41,110 nucleotides of DNA from Hyphomicrobiales bacterium (GTDB taxonomy: Bacteria > Pseudomonadota > Alphaproteobacteria > Rhizobiales > CAJQND01), in assembly GCA_028285595.1 (NCBI GenBank), contig JANQOW010000013.1, positions 1-41,110 of the forward strand, read 5' to 3'. Below are positions 7,215-16,125 of this stretch, in pieces. The notes below the pieces were generated by a model. That model did no database searches, was not told where the DNA came from, and saw only the letters and a program-made list of their open reading frames with translations. The translations under genes were made by a program, and so were the position numbers. Position 1 is the first letter of the stretch; every line of letters starts with the position of its first letter.

Positions 7215-8282
7215 ATGTTTAAATCCACCACTTCCATCGCCGCACTCGCGGTGGGCGCATTCGCCCTCACCGCAGCTTCCGGCGCAGCGGTTGCCCGCGA
7301 TCAGATCAAGATCGTCGGATCTTCTACGGTTTTCCCTTACACACAGGCTGTTGCTGAGGAATTCGCCAACAAAGGCGGTACCGCACCAACTGTTGAGTCG
7401 ACCGGTACCGGCGGCGGAATGAAAATCTTCTGCAAAGGCATCGGCGAAGCTTATCCCGACATCACCGGCGCATCGCGCGCGATGAAAAAGTCTGAGCAAG
7501 ACCTTTGCATGAAAAACGGCGTCAACGACGTCACCGAAGTTCTGATCGGCTATGATGGTCTGTCTCTGGCCAACTCCCGCAAGGGCAAAAAGATCGACCT
7601 GACCAAAGTTCAGATCTATCAGGCACTGGCTGCAAAGGTACCGGTTGACGGCAAGCTCGTTGACAACCCTTACAAAAAGTGGAGCGACATCGACAGCTCG
7701 CTTCCCGATGATGCAATCGTAGCGTACGGCCCCCCGCCGACCTCCGGTACGCGCGACGCGTTCGTTGAGCTCGTGTTCCATTATGTTTGCGGCAAAGGCA
7801 AAATGGACTTCTGGGCCAACATGAAGAAGACGGCCGACAAAAAAGCCATGAAGACAGCCGTTAAGAACGACTGCACCTCCATGCGCACCGACGGTCCGTT
7901 CATCGAAGCCGGCGAAAACGATAACCTGATCGTTCAGCGTCTGGTTGCCGACCCGAAAGCAATGGGTATCTTCGGTTACTCGTTCCTGTTCGAAAACCAA
8001 GACCAGCTTCAGCCGGTGGCCATCTCCAATGTTCAGCCTTCCATGGAAACCATTGGTGACGGCTCTTACGGCATCTCCCGTCCGCTGTACTTCTACATCA
8101 AGAACGCACACCGGAAAGTCATCAAAGGCATGGACGACTTCATCACCGAGTATGTGAGCGACGGCGCCATGGGCCCTGGTGGCTACCTGTCCGAGCGCGG
8201 TCTGGTTGTTCTTCCGGACGAGCAGTTCAAGTCCACTCAGGAAGCTGCCCGTAAAGGCAAGAAGATGGAAGCCGGCTCCTAA
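7215..8282 (+). CDS. pstS: Phosphate ABC transporter, substrate-binding protein PstS
   Basis: This is the periplasmic phosphate-binding protein of the high-affinity Pst importer, 355 residues from ATG 7215. That start follows GGAGGACGTCAGGC and gives a clean signal peptide (MFKSTTSIAALAVGAFALTA) with likely cleavage after AAVA at residue 27; an upstream in-frame TTG would spoil it. Phosphate-binding family motifs are IVGSSTVFPYTQAVAEEFA at the mature N-terminus, STGTGGGMKIFCKG and PPPTSGTRDAFVELV. Two cysteine-containing stretches (FCKGIGEAYPD, DLCMKNGVND) may form a disulfide. It is preceded by a triple pho box and followed by a GC hairpin that probably raises its expression over the membrane components. 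Confidence 0.96.
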   Translation: MFKSTTSIAALAVGAFALTAASGAAVARDQIKIVGSSTVFPYTQAVAEEFANKGGTAPTVESTGTGGGMKIFCKGIGEAYPDITGASRAMKKSEQDLCMKNGVNDVTEVLIGYDGLSLANSRKGKKIDLTKVQIYQALAAKVPVDGKLVDNPYKKWSDIDSSLPDDAIVAYGPPPTSGTRDAFVELVFHYVCGKGKMDFWANMKKTADKKAMKTAVKNDCTSMRTDGPFIEAGENDNLIVQRLVADPKAMGIFGYSFLFENQDQLQPVAISNVQPSMETIGDGSYGISRPLYFYIKNAHRKVIKGMDDFITEYVSDGAMGPGGYLSERGLVVLPDEQFKSTQEAARKGKKMEAGS

Positions 8283-8310
8283 GGCTTTCGCCTTAGAGCA
8301 CCAAAATTTC

Positions 8311-8338
8311 GAGGATGGCGGCACCTGCTGCCATCCTC
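8311..8338 (+). terminator. Hairpin between pstS and pstC, probable attenuator or mRNA stabiliser
   Basis: GAGGATGGC (8311-8319) pairs perfectly with GCCATCCTC (8330-8338) across a ten-base loop, 28 bases after the pstS stop. There is no T-run, so full termination is unlikely. Such hairpins between a binding-protein gene and its permease genes commonly stabilise the upstream mRNA or attenuate read-through. Confidence 0.6.
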
Positions 8339-8452
8339 AGCCGCCTAATTTGACGACTTGGGAGGCGGGCTGGGAATAAAACGCGGCGCAAACACAAACG
8401 ACCGCACAGTCCAATCCGCCACTGACATACTTCCTTTGAGCGGGGACGAGTC

Positions 8453-9829
8453 ATGGTTGGCTACCTATTTCTGGCCATTGCGATTATTTCGCTTGCCGGC
8501 TTTTACGCAGGCCGGTCCAAAGCGCAAACGAGTGTGGGCAAGCTCTCAGAGCTTCACTCCTTGCCAAACTTTCACGGCGGGTTCATTGCCGCCTGGATCG
8601 GCATTCCCTCGATCATCGTCGTTCTCTTATGGTTGCTGTTTCAAGGCACCGTCATAGACAATCTTCTGTTGAGCTCTCTGCCGGCCGACAAAGTCGAGGG
8701 CATGGATCAAGCCCAGTTGTCGTTGGTGCTCAGCGAGGTGCGCTCGGTTGCTGCGGGCAACATTTTTGGGGATCCAGAGCCGCACATTATCGCAGCAGCA
8801 GAACGCTACAACAGCTGGTACTCCATATCGCGCTGGTCCATGGTGGCCGTTGCGCTGGCCATGTGCCTGATTGCACTCCTTTTTACACGCTCCAAGATCT
8901 CCGGCCGTTTCCGCGCCCGTCACCGGGTAGAACGCATCATGGATGGCATCATGGTCGTGTGCTCGGTCATCGCCATCCTCACCACCTTCGGGATCGTCGT
9001 CTCGCTCTTGGTTGAGGCGTTGCGGTTCTTTGATCTGGTGTCTCCCCTGGAGTTCTTCTTCGGCTTGAACTGGGAGCCGCAGATCGCAATCCGCGCCGAC
9101 CAGGTCACCGGTGGCGGCGCCTTCGGGGCCATTCCGGTCTTCATCGGCACGCTGCAGATCGCCTTTCTGGCCATGTCGGTGGCAACGCCGCTTGGCCTGT
9201 TCTCGGCGATCTATCTCACCGAATACTCCGGTCCGAGGTTCCGCAAGGCCATCAAGCCCGTGCTGGAAATCCTGGCCGGCATCCCGACCGTTGTCTACGG
9301 CTTCTTCGCCGTCCTTGTGGTCGCGCCCTCCATGCGGGAGTTTGGCGCCACCATCGGTCTCGATATTGCGCCCAACAGTGCTTTGGCCGCGGGTGCGGTG
9401 ATGGGGATCATGCTCATCCCGTTTGTGTCATCGCTGTCCGATGACGCCATCTCCTCTGTCCCGGACGCCATGCGCCACGGCTCCTATGGGCTCGGCGCGA
9501 CCAAAGGGGAAACCATCATCAAGGTGCTTTTGCCCGCAGCCCTGCCGGGCATCATGGGCGGCATTCTGCTCGCTACCAGTCGGGCCATCGGGGAAACCAT
9601 GATCGTTGTGATGGCCGCAGGCATCATCGCCACGCTCACCATGAACCCCTTGGAACCGGTCACCACGGTCACCGTGCAGATCGTCACATTGCTGATCGGC
9701 GACACAGAGTTCGACAATCCGAAGACGCTGGCAGCCTTCGCCCTCGGCCTGGTGCTGTTCGTGGTCACCCTCATGCTCAACATTCTCGCTCAGCGGGTCG
9801 TCAGAAAGTACAGGGAACGTTATGAGTGA
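8453..9829 (+). CDS. pstC: Phosphate ABC transporter permease PstC
   Basis: This 458-residue integral membrane protein is one of the two Pst permease subunits. It is much longer than the ~320-residue enterobacterial form. Extra N-terminal membrane helices (~3-20, ~42-65, ~125-143) and a soluble stretch precede the binding-protein-dependent permease core (~230-458). The core has GAIPVFIGTLQIAFLAMSVA, the EYSGPRFRKAIKPVLEILAG segment and the coupling region PDAMRHGSYGLGATKGETI (EAA-like loop). This extended architecture is usual in alphaproteobacteria. The ATG at 8453 follows GCGGGGACGAGTC. Its end overlaps the pstA start by eight bases (ATGAGTGA), indicating translational coupling. Confidence 0.94.
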   Translation: MVGYLFLAIAIISLAGFYAGRSKAQTSVGKLSELHSLPNFHGGFIAAWIGIPSIIVVLLWLLFQGTVIDNLLLSSLPADKVEGMDQAQLSLVLSEVRSVAAGNIFGDPEPHIIAAAERYNSWYSISRWSMVAVALAMCLIALLFTRSKISGRFRARHRVERIMDGIMVVCSVIAILTTFGIVVSLLVEALRFFDLVSPLEFFFGLNWEPQIAIRADQVTGGGAFGAIPVFIGTLQIAFLAMSVATPLGLFSAIYLTEYSGPRFRKAIKPVLEILAGIPTVVYGFFAVLVVAPSMREFGATIGLDIAPNSALAAGAVMGIMLIPFVSSLSDDAISSVPDAMRHGSYGLGATKGETIIKVLLPAALPGIMGGILLATSRAIGETMIVVMAAGIIATLTMNPLEPVTTVTVQIVTLLIGDTEFDNPKTLAAFALGLVLFVVTLMLNILAQRVVRKYRERYE

Positions 9830-11480
9830 TACCGCCTTACATAGCCCTCCCGGTCCCATTCGCTCTCATGACTGGGGCTCTGCTTCGGCCCGCAAACGGG
9901 TTAAGCGTCGCTACATGCACGACAGGATCCTGCAATGGGTCGGCCTTGGCTCGATCGGCACCGGCGTCGTGTTGCTGCTCATCCTGCTCTCGTCGCTTGT
10001 GAGCACCGGTCTTCCGGCTTTCCAGACCACCAAGGTAGCGCTCGATCTGTTCATCGATCCGAGCCTTGTGTCCCGGGAAGATCCCGGCAAGGGCAACTTC
10101 CGCAAGATCACGCGGGATGCGTTCGCCAAATACTTCCCGGATGTGACCAGCCGGAGCGACAAGCGTCAGCTCTATAAGATCATGAGCTCCGGGGCGCCGT
10201 TCAACGTACGCAAACACATTTTGAAGAACCCGGAGCTGATCGGCCAGAACATCTCGTACGCCGTACCGCTCTCAGATCCTTACGATCAGCTCCATAAGGG
10301 CGTGATCCCAAGGCAGATTGAGGCGCTCTCACGCGGCCAGCAGCAATTGGGTGAGCAGTTGAAGCAACGCAGGCTTCTCAGCCTGGAAGATGGCAAGACC
10401 GCCGCCAACCTGACGATCTTCATCAACCCGGAACTGGTCAATGCTGAAGATCCGGCCGGCGGTGACTTTGCGCCCATGTTGGCGGAAGCCATTCGGGCCA
10501 TCTTCCCGCGGGCCTCTCCAACCATTACCCGCGACATCCTCGCGCCGGACGCCGCCGATACGGTCAAGCAAACGGTGGTCGAGGCGCCTGCGCTGATCGG
10601 CAAGACGTTGCAGCTCAAGGTCCCGGTATCGCAGAACTTCGATAACCTGTTCCGCACCGGCGAGGCCATGATTGACAACCCGCGCTTCGGCGACCCCAAG
10701 GTGTTCGCCTGGTACGACAGCCTGGCGGAGAGAAACCTGCTGCAGTCCAACTTCAGCATTGAGCTCTTCACAAATGCCGACAGCCGGTTCCCCGAACAGG
10801 CGGGCCTGCTGGGCGCCATCGCCGGTTCGTTCTTCTCTCTCGTGGTGTGCTTCCTCTTAAGCTTCGTTGCGGGCATCGCAGCGGCCATTTACCTGGAAGA
10901 GTTCGCACCGAAGAACAAATTCACCGACCTCATCGAAGTGAACATCAACAACCTGGCCGCCGTGCCGTCCGTGGTGTTCGGCCTTCTGGGTCTGGCGGTG
11001 TTCCTGGGCACGTTTGGCATGCCCCGCTCGTCCCCCTTGGTGGGCGGCATGGTGTTGTCGCTGATGACACTGCCAACCATCATCATCGCCACCCGCGCTG
11101 CCCTGCAGGCCGTGCCGCCGTCCATCCGGGAAGCGGCTCTGGGCGTGGGCGCCTCGCGCCACCAGGTGATTACGCACCACGTGTTGCCCTTGGCCATGCC
11201 CGGTATTCTGACCGGTACGATCATCGGCTTGGCTCAGGCCCTGGGTGAAACGGCCCCGCTCCTGCTCATCGGCATGAACGCCTTTATCCCGAGCATTGAG
11301 AGCATCGGCATTCTGGAGCCTGCCACCGCACTGCCCACCCAGATCTTCTCCTGGGCTGACAGTCCGGAACGTGGATTTGTCTCTCGCACCTCGGCAGCCA
11401 TTCTCATTCTGCTTGGGTTCCTCTTCATCATGAACGCCACAGCGATCTATCTCAGACAGAAGTTTGAGCGCCGCTGGTAA
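9822..11480 (+). CDS. pstA: Phosphate ABC transporter permease PstA, long form
   Basis: This 552-residue subunit is the second Pst permease. One membrane helix (~38-62) is followed by a ~250-residue, probably periplasmic domain not present in the ~300-residue enterobacterial PstA, then the permease core from ~325 (GLLGAIAGSFFSLVVCFLLS; coupling loop PPSIREAALGVGASRHQVI). The large domain contains two similar stretches, residues ~74-157 and ~197-276: each starts with a F-I-(D/N)-P-x-L-V-x-x-EDP-x-x-G-(N/D)-F pattern and ends with LIG-x-x-(8)-VP and a (Y/F)-D-x-L motif, so it looks like an internal duplication. The extension itself occurs in other alphaproteobacterial PstA proteins. The gene overlaps pstC by eight bases. 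Confidence 0.94.
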   Translation: MSDTALHSPPGPIRSHDWGSASARKRVKRRYMHDRILQWVGLGSIGTGVVLLLILLSSLVSTGLPAFQTTKVALDLFIDPSLVSREDPGKGNFRKITRDAFAKYFPDVTSRSDKRQLYKIMSSGAPFNVRKHILKNPELIGQNISYAVPLSDPYDQLHKGVIPRQIEALSRGQQQLGEQLKQRRLLSLEDGKTAANLTIFINPELVNAEDPAGGDFAPMLAEAIRAIFPRASPTITRDILAPDAADTVKQTVVEAPALIGKTLQLKVPVSQNFDNLFRTGEAMIDNPRFGDPKVFAWYDSLAERNLLQSNFSIELFTNADSRFPEQAGLLGAIAGSFFSLVVCFLLSFVAGIAAAIYLEEFAPKNKFTDLIEVNINNLAAVPSVVFGLLGLAVFLGTFGMPRSSPLVGGMVLSLMTLPTIIIATRAALQAVPPSIREAALGVGASRHQVITHHVLPLAMPGILTGTIIGLAQALGETAPLLLIGMNAFIPSIESIGILEPATALPTQIFSWADSPERGFVSRTSAAILILLGFLFIMNATAIYLRQKFERRW

Positions 11481-11517
11481 TCCAATTCAACAGCTTTAAA
11501 AGCAAGGTGTACGCAAA

Positions 11518-12453
11518 ATGGCTGATGTAACTCCCTCAACGTCGAAGAAGAAATCCGGCAAGGCCAAACCCGCGCCAAAGGGCAAGGCAAAGGCTCCCGA
11601 AGCCAAGACCAACGGGAACTCGACCGATGCAACGGGATTGCGTACAAAGACGGATCGCCCCCTTACAAGCAGCAGGCAGGACCTTGCATTGGACCAAAGT
11701 ACGAAAATCTCCTCAAGCGACGTCTGTGTCTTTTATGGCGACAAGCAGGCCCTGTTTGACGTTAACGTGGACATTCTGAGCAACCACGTGACCGCGTTGA
11801 TCGGACCGTCCGGTTGCGGCAAGTCCACATACCTGCGCTGTCTGAACCGGATGAACGATGTGATCGACATCGCCCGGGTGACCGGCAACATCATCGTGGA
11901 CGGCATCGACATTTATGACCCGGATGTGGATGTGGTTGAGCTCAGAGCACGGGTGGGCATGGTGTTTCAAAAGCCGAACCCCTTCCCGAAGAGCATTTAT
12001 GAGAACATCGCCTATGGGCCGCGCATTCATGGCCTCGCCAGCTCCAAGAGCGATATGGACGAGATCGTGGAGAACTCGCTGAAGCGCGCCGGTTTGTGGA
12101 AAGAGGTGCATGACCGCCTGCATGAGCCGGGCACCGGCCTGTCCGGCGGTCAGCAGCAGCGCCTGTGCATCGCCCGCGCCATCGCCATTTCCCCAAGCGT
12201 GATCCTGATGGACGAACCTTGCTCGGCGCTCGACCCGATTGCCACCGCCATTGTGGAAGAACTGATCGAAGAACTTCGTCAAAACTACACGATCGTGATC
12301 GTGACCCACTCCATGCAGCAGGCCGCACGGGTCTCTCAGCGCACGGCTTACTTCCACCTCGGTTACCTGGTGGAATACGGCGAGACCGACCAGATCTTCC
12401 AGGCCCCGAAAGACGAGCGCACGCAAAACTACATTACTGGCCGCATAGGCTAA
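11518..12453 (+). CDS. pstB: Phosphate ABC transporter ATPase PstB
   Basis: This 311-residue ATPase powers phosphate import through PstC/PstA. It has Walker [10 protein letters not shown] (96-104), the signature [14 protein letters not shown] (208-221) and Walker B VILMDEP (228-234), with the switch His in VTHSMQQA. About 60 residues precede the conserved core and consist mainly of Lys, Pro, Ala, Ser and Thr ([20 protein letters not shown]), probably disordered; the usual PstB is ~255-260 residues. The ATG at 11518 follows AGCAAGGTGTACGCAAA. An internal start near residue 60 would give a standard length, so the extension is the only uncertain part. Spacing to pstA is 37 bases and to phoU 12 bases. 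Confidence 0.95.
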   Translation: MADVTPSTSKKKSGKAKPAPKGKAKAPEAKTNGNSTDATGLRTKTDRPLTSSRQDLALDQSTKISSSDVCVFYGDKQALFDVNVDILSNHVTALIGPSGCGKSTYLRCLNRMNDVIDIARVTGNIIVDGIDIYDPDVDVVELRARVGMVFQKPNPFPKSIYENIAYGPRIHGLASSKSDMDEIVENSLKRAGLWKEVHDRLHEPGTGLSGGQQQRLCIARAIAISPSVILMDEPCSALDPIATAIVEELIEELRQNYTIVIVTHSMQQAARVSQRTAYFHLGYLVEYGETDQIFQAPKDERTQNYITGRIG

Positions 12454-12465
12454 CGGAGCACACTG

Positions 12466-13191
12466 ATGGAAAGCGGACATATCGTTAAGTCCTTCGACGA
12501 CGATCTTGGACAAATCGAGAGTCTTCTGCTGGAGATGGGGGGCCTTGTGGAAACCCAAATCAGCGAAGCCGTCCAGGCGTTGATGGATCGCGATGTTGAA
12601 CTGGGCGAGAAGATTCGCGGAAACGACAGGCGCGTGGATGATCTGGAAGTTCAGATCAACGAGTTGACCATCCGGACGCTGGCGTTGCGCCAGCCCATGG
12701 CGGAGGACCTGCGCGCGGTGGTGACCGCCCTGAAAGTTGCGGCCAACCTGGAACGCATCGGCGATTATGCCAAGAACATCGCCAAGCGCACCAGTGTGCT
12801 GGCCCAAGCGCCCCAGATCGGCTCCTACCGGACAACGATCAAACGCATGAGCAAGCTGGTTCAGGACATGGTCCGCGACGTCTTGGACGCCTATGTGGCG
12901 CGCGACAGCCAGACGGCTGAAGACCTTCGTTTGCGCGACGAAGAAGTCGACCAGTTGCACAACACCCTGTTCCGCGAACTCCTCACCTACATGATGGAAG
13001 ACCCGCGTAACATCACGCCATGCCTGCACCTGTTGTTCATCGCCAAGAACATTGAGCGGATGGGCGACCACACCACAGGCATTGCCGAACAAGTTTACTA
13101 TCTGGTGACCGGGACCCAGCTCGACGAAGATCGTCCCAAGAGCGACATGACGAGTTACATGTCGGCTGAGCCTGAGGCCTCGAGGCACTGA
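12466..13191 (+). CDS. phoU: Phosphate signalling protein PhoU
   Basis: This 241-residue cytoplasmic protein links the Pst transporter to PhoR and keeps the Pho regulon off when phosphate is plentiful. It shows the two PhoU three-helix repeats, each with the metal-binding-type pattern: VTALKVAANLERIGDYAKNI (repeat 1, ~87-106) and LHLLFIAKNIERMGDHTTGI (repeat 2, ~187-206). Length is typical of the family. The ATG at 12466 follows CGGAGCACACTG. It sits between pstB and phoB in the same operon. Confidence 0.95.
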   Translation: MESGHIVKSFDDDLGQIESLLLEMGGLVETQISEAVQALMDRDVELGEKIRGNDRRVDDLEVQINELTIRTLALRQPMAEDLRAVVTALKVAANLERIGDYAKNIAKRTSVLAQAPQIGSYRTTIKRMSKLVQDMVRDVLDAYVARDSQTAEDLRLRDEEVDQLHNTLFRELLTYMMEDPRNITPCLHLLFIAKNIERMGDHTTGIAEQVYYLVTGTQLDEDRPKSDMTSYMSAEPEASRH

Positions 13192-13202
13192 GGACCACGA
13201 CA

Positions 13203-13904
13203 ATGCTAGCTTATTCAGACGCAAGTGTTCTGGTTGTTGAAGACGAGGCCGCTCAACGCGAACTCCTGTCTTACAATCTTCAAAAGGAAGGCCTTCGCGT
13301 GGTTGCCGCCGGCGATGGCGAGGAAGGGCTTCTGCTGGCCGATGAGGAAGAGCCCGATCTCATCATTCTCGATTGGATGCTGCCCCACGTTTCCGGCATC
13401 GAAGTGTGCCGACAGCTGAAACGGCACAACCGCACCAAGCACATCCCCATCATCATGCTCACCGCGCGCGGCGAGGACGCTGATCGGATCCGCGGGCTCG
13501 ACACTGGTGCAGATGAGTACGTGGTCAAACCCTACTCCGTGACTGTGCTTCTGGCCCAGGTGCGCGCCATGTTGAGGCGCACGCGCCCCAGTTCCATGGG
13601 CGAGCAAATGAGCTATGGAGACATCGTGCTCGATGCCGAGCAACATAAGGTGACCCGCGGCGGGAAGCTCCACAAGTTGGGGCCAACCGAGTATCGTCTG
13701 CTCACTGTGTTGATCGAACGGCCAGGCCGGGTTTGGAGCCGGGAGCAGTTGTTGGACCGGGTTTGGGGGCACGATTCTGAGATCGACTTCAGAACCGTGG
13801 ATGTGCATGTGGGGCGCCTGCGCAAGGCGCTCAACCAACCGGGCAAGCCGAACCCTATCCGGACTGTCCGGGGCACCGGGTACTCTCTGGATTACGACGC
13901 CTGA
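13203..13904 (+). CDS. phoB: Phosphate regulon response regulator PhoB
   Basis: This 233-residue OmpR/PhoB-type regulator activates phosphate-starvation genes after phosphorylation by PhoR. The receiver domain (~8-120) has the acidic pair in VVEDE (11-15), the phospho-accepting Asp57 in DLIILDWMLP, Thr in IIMLTARG and Lys in EYVVKPYS. The winged-helix DNA-binding domain (~135-230) ends with FRTVDVHVGRLRKALNQPGK and TVRGTGYSLD. It closes the phoR-pst-phoU-phoB locus, and its own target is the repeat array upstream of pstS. A rho-independent terminator follows the stop codon directly. Confidence 0.96.
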   Translation: MLAYSDASVLVVEDEAAQRELLSYNLQKEGLRVVAAGDGEEGLLLADEEEPDLIILDWMLPHVSGIEVCRQLKRHNRTKHIPIIMLTARGEDADRIRGLDTGADEYVVKPYSVTVLLAQVRAMLRRTRPSSMGEQMSYGDIVLDAEQHKVTRGGKLHKLGPTEYRLLTVLIERPGRVWSREQLLDRVWGHDSEIDFRTVDVHVGRLRKALNQPGKPNPIRTVRGTGYSLDYDA

Positions 13905-13908
13905 GGAT

Positions 13909-13927
13909 CGCGCTCAGCGCGTTTTTT
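13909..13927 (+). terminator. Rho-independent terminator of the pho/pst operon
   Basis: CGCGC (13909-13913) and GCGCG (13917-13921) form a short stem with loop TCA, followed by six T residues (13922-13927). It begins five bases after the phoB stop codon. Confidence 0.75.
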
Positions 13928-14047
13928 GCACGCACTTCGGACCGCAACACCGGCCGCACGTTTGGCTCATCCTGAGTCCATTATGGCGCCCGCCCAGACG
14001 AGCGGAAAGCGCCGGAGCGGCCAGTACCCGGCACTTTCGCGGCGCTC

Positions 14048-14098
14048 TTGATTCAATCTTTCAAGCACTTGAATCGGCATTGCAAGCAGATGAATCAA
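14048..14098. repeat. Nested inverted repeats with three GANTC sites
   Basis: In the 238-bp gap between the convergent phoB and M20 peptidase genes, TTGATTCA (14048-14055) and TGAATCAA (14091-14098) form an outer inverted repeat that encloses the palindrome TTCAAG-CA-CTTGAA (14060-14073). GANTC, the target of the CcrM methylase family, occurs at 14050, 14071 and 14092. The element has no T-run and does not look like a standard terminator; its role is unknown. Confidence 0.5.
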
Positions 14099-14142
14099 CC
14101 CGGCAGCACCCAAGGCCAAGTCGTTGATTTACCTCGCGAAAT

Positions 14143-15393
14143 CTAACTTGTCAGATAATCGTAAGCCGAAAGCACATGGGTGCGCACGATGTGGAGATAC
14201 TCCTCCACTTCCACATATTCGTCCGCAGCGCCCATATTGGCGGGAAACGGCCCATACACATAGGCCGGCACATCAATATACCGCCACAGCCTTGCGTCGG
14301 TGCCGCCCAGACTCACCACCGGCCTTGGGGTGAACCCTTTAAGCTCTTCCACGTTCTTCTGGATGATGCCCATCATATCACCGTAAGGGTCACAGTATGA
14401 GGGCAGGTTGCAGTTGATCTCCTCAAACATGGCCACGGGAAACTCGGCTGCGATCTCCTCGACCCGCGCCATGACCGTCTCCTTGGCCACGCCCACGGGC
14501 AGGCGGATGTCCGCCTCAAAGCTGCACTCACCCGGCACCATGTTGACCTTCAGGCCGCCCTTGATGGTGCCGATGTTCAAGGTCACCTTGGGCAGGATTT
14601 CCGAGGCGCCCTCTCCCATGGCCGTGTCCGCAGCCTGCTGCCCCTCCAGCAAGGCGGTACGCACGTTGTCGGGATAGTCGAAACTCATCTCCTCCAAGGC
14701 TTCCAGGGCGCCGATCAGTTTGGCTGCGATCCGCGTAGCGCTCGGGCTTGAATGGGTATAGGCACCGTGCGCGCCAGGCGTGCGAATGGTGAAGTTGAGC
14801 CAGATAGGTCCCTTCTCCCCAAAGCGAATGGAATACGGGCTGGAGGGCTCGCCGTTCAAACAGCAATCTCCATGCACCTCCGGATGATGCTCCATCAGAT
14901 AACGCGCACCCCACGGTCCAAACGTCTCTTCATCAGAGACGCAGGTGAGCGTCAGCTTGCCTTTCAGCTTATCTTTAATCCGATGCAGCAAGGCATAGGT
15001 CCAGATAGATGCGCTGGTGCCCGCCTTCATGTCACAGGCGCCGCGGCCATAGAGCTTGCCGTCCCTGATCTCACCACCCCAGGGCGCGGTGGTCCAGCCT
15101 TCCGCATCCGGGTCCTCGCCCACCGGGAACACATCGATGTGTCCATTGAGAACAAGATGCCGCCCGGCTGCAGGCGCATCGAACGAAGCCACCACGTTGG
15201 CAAACAGTGGTTGTGGATCGATGATCCGGTAGGCCAGATCATTTGCCTCCAGGAAGCTCTTGATATGGCTGACCGCCTCCGTGGTGTCGCCAGGCGGGTT
15301 GGGAGATGGCCGACGGACAAACTCCTGGAAGAACCCGATGATGGCCTCTTCTTCGTCCTCAATCCATTTTAACAGTTGATCGCGCTCGCTCAT
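14143..15393 (-). CDS. M20-family metallopeptidase / deacylase (ArgE/DapE type)
   Basis: This 416-residue hydrolase is of the M20 family, which removes N-acyl groups or cleaves dipeptides using two zinc ions. Metal and catalytic motifs are LNGHIDVFPVG, YGRGACDMKAG, CVSDEETFG (catalytic Glu) and CLNGEPSS. A dimerisation domain lies in the middle (~170-290). Near the C-terminus, where many M20 enzymes have a metal-binding His before the DE(Y) motif, this protein reads ANMGAADEYVEVE with Gly at that place; this may be a subfamily feature. The start at 15393 (MSERDQL) follows AAGGAGAAGAAAA and is preferred to an upstream in-frame codon. The substrate is unknown. It is divergent from the isomerase-like gene. 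Confidence 0.85.
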   Translation of the reverse strand: MSERDQLLKWIEDEEEAIIGFFQEFVRRPSPNPPGDTTEAVSHIKSFLEANDLAYRIIDPQPLFANVVASFDAPAAGRHLVLNGHIDVFPVGEDPDAEGWTTAPWGGEIRDGKLYGRGACDMKAGTSASIWTYALLHRIKDKLKGKLTLTCVSDEETFGPWGARYLMEHHPEVHGDCCLNGEPSSPYSIRFGEKGPIWLNFTIRTPGAHGAYTHSSPSATRIAAKLIGALEALEEMSFDYPDNVRTALLEGQQAADTAMGEGASEILPKVTLNIGTIKGGLKVNMVPGECSFEADIRLPVGVAKETVMARVEEIAAEFPVAMFEEINCNLPSYCDPYGDMMGIIQKNVEELKGFTPRPVVSLGGTDARLWRYIDVPAYVYGPFPANMGAADEYVEVEEYLHIVRTHVLSAYDYLTS

Positions 15394-15501
15394 TTTTCTT
15401 CTCCTTAAGGCCGGGAGAGGCCGCCAGAACATTGTCTCTTGGGGCGAACTCCAATAGGTGTTGCATCATCGGACAACTCCCTCATCACCACAAGGTATCC
15501 A

Positions 15502-16122
15502 ATGGCTAAGCTTGAGTATTTTTATTCCGCCCATTCCGGGTTCGCCTATCTGGGCTCGGCGCGCTTCAAACAGATCGCCGATGCGGCGGGTGCGGAAATC
15601 GTCCACCGGCCGTTCAATCTGAACGCCCTGTTAAGCGCCATAGGCGCCCCAGGGTTCCATGCGCGCAGCGACGCCCACCGGGCCTATTTTTTCAGGCGCG
15701 AGATCGCGCGCTGGTCTGAGGTGCGCAATGCGCCCGTGATCCCCATGCGCCCCACCTATCATGACAATGACTACATCTTCGCCAACTGCATGCTCATCGC
15801 CAGCGCGAAGGATGGCGGAAATGTGGATGGGCTGTCCCATGCCATGCTGGAGGCCCATTGGCGCGATGATGCGGACCTCTCAGACCATGCGCTGCTGGCC
15901 GCACTGGCCGAGCAAACCGGCCACGACGCCGCCGCCCTTCAGCAAGCGGCAGCAACCGAGGAGATCCAGGCGGCCCAAGAAGCGAATACCCGCGAAGCGA
16001 TTGACCGGAACCTGTTCGGTTCGCCCACCTACTTTGTTGATGGTGACATGTTTTACGGCCAAGACCACTTGGAGCTGGTGGAACGCGCCCTGAAGACGCC
16101 GTTCAAAGGCACCTGGCCGTAA
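15502..16122 (+). CDS. DsbA-fold protein, 2-hydroxychromene-2-carboxylate isomerase family
   Basis: This 206-residue protein has the thioredoxin-like fold of the DsbA/kappa-GST group. The N-terminus KLEYFYSAHSGFAYLGSARF matches the family pattern in which a Ser, not a CxxC pair, sits at the active site, followed by VHRPFNLNALLSAIGAPG. The C-terminal signature is NLFGSPTYFVDGDMFYGQDHLELVERAL, with the cis-Pro loop at SPTYFV. Characterised members act in aromatic compound catabolism with glutathione, but no such pathway genes are nearby. The ATG at 15502 follows AAGGTATCCA and is preferred over an upstream in-frame codon. Its stop lies three bases before the end of the convergent dehydratase gene. 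Confidence 0.85.
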   Translation: MAKLEYFYSAHSGFAYLGSARFKQIADAAGAEIVHRPFNLNALLSAIGAPGFHARSDAHRAYFFRREIARWSEVRNAPVIPMRPTYHDNDYIFANCMLIASAKDGGNVDGLSHAMLEAHWRDDADLSDHALLAALAEQTGHDAAALQQAAATEEIQAAQEANTREAIDRNLFGSPTYFVDGDMFYGQDHLELVERALKTPFKGTWP

Positions 16123-16125
16123 CGC

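Noticed and set aside
11713-13224. A 503-codon minus-strand frame opposite pstB and phoU
   Set aside because: Both plus-strand genes have full family motifs and operon spacing; the antisense product shows no recognisable domain.
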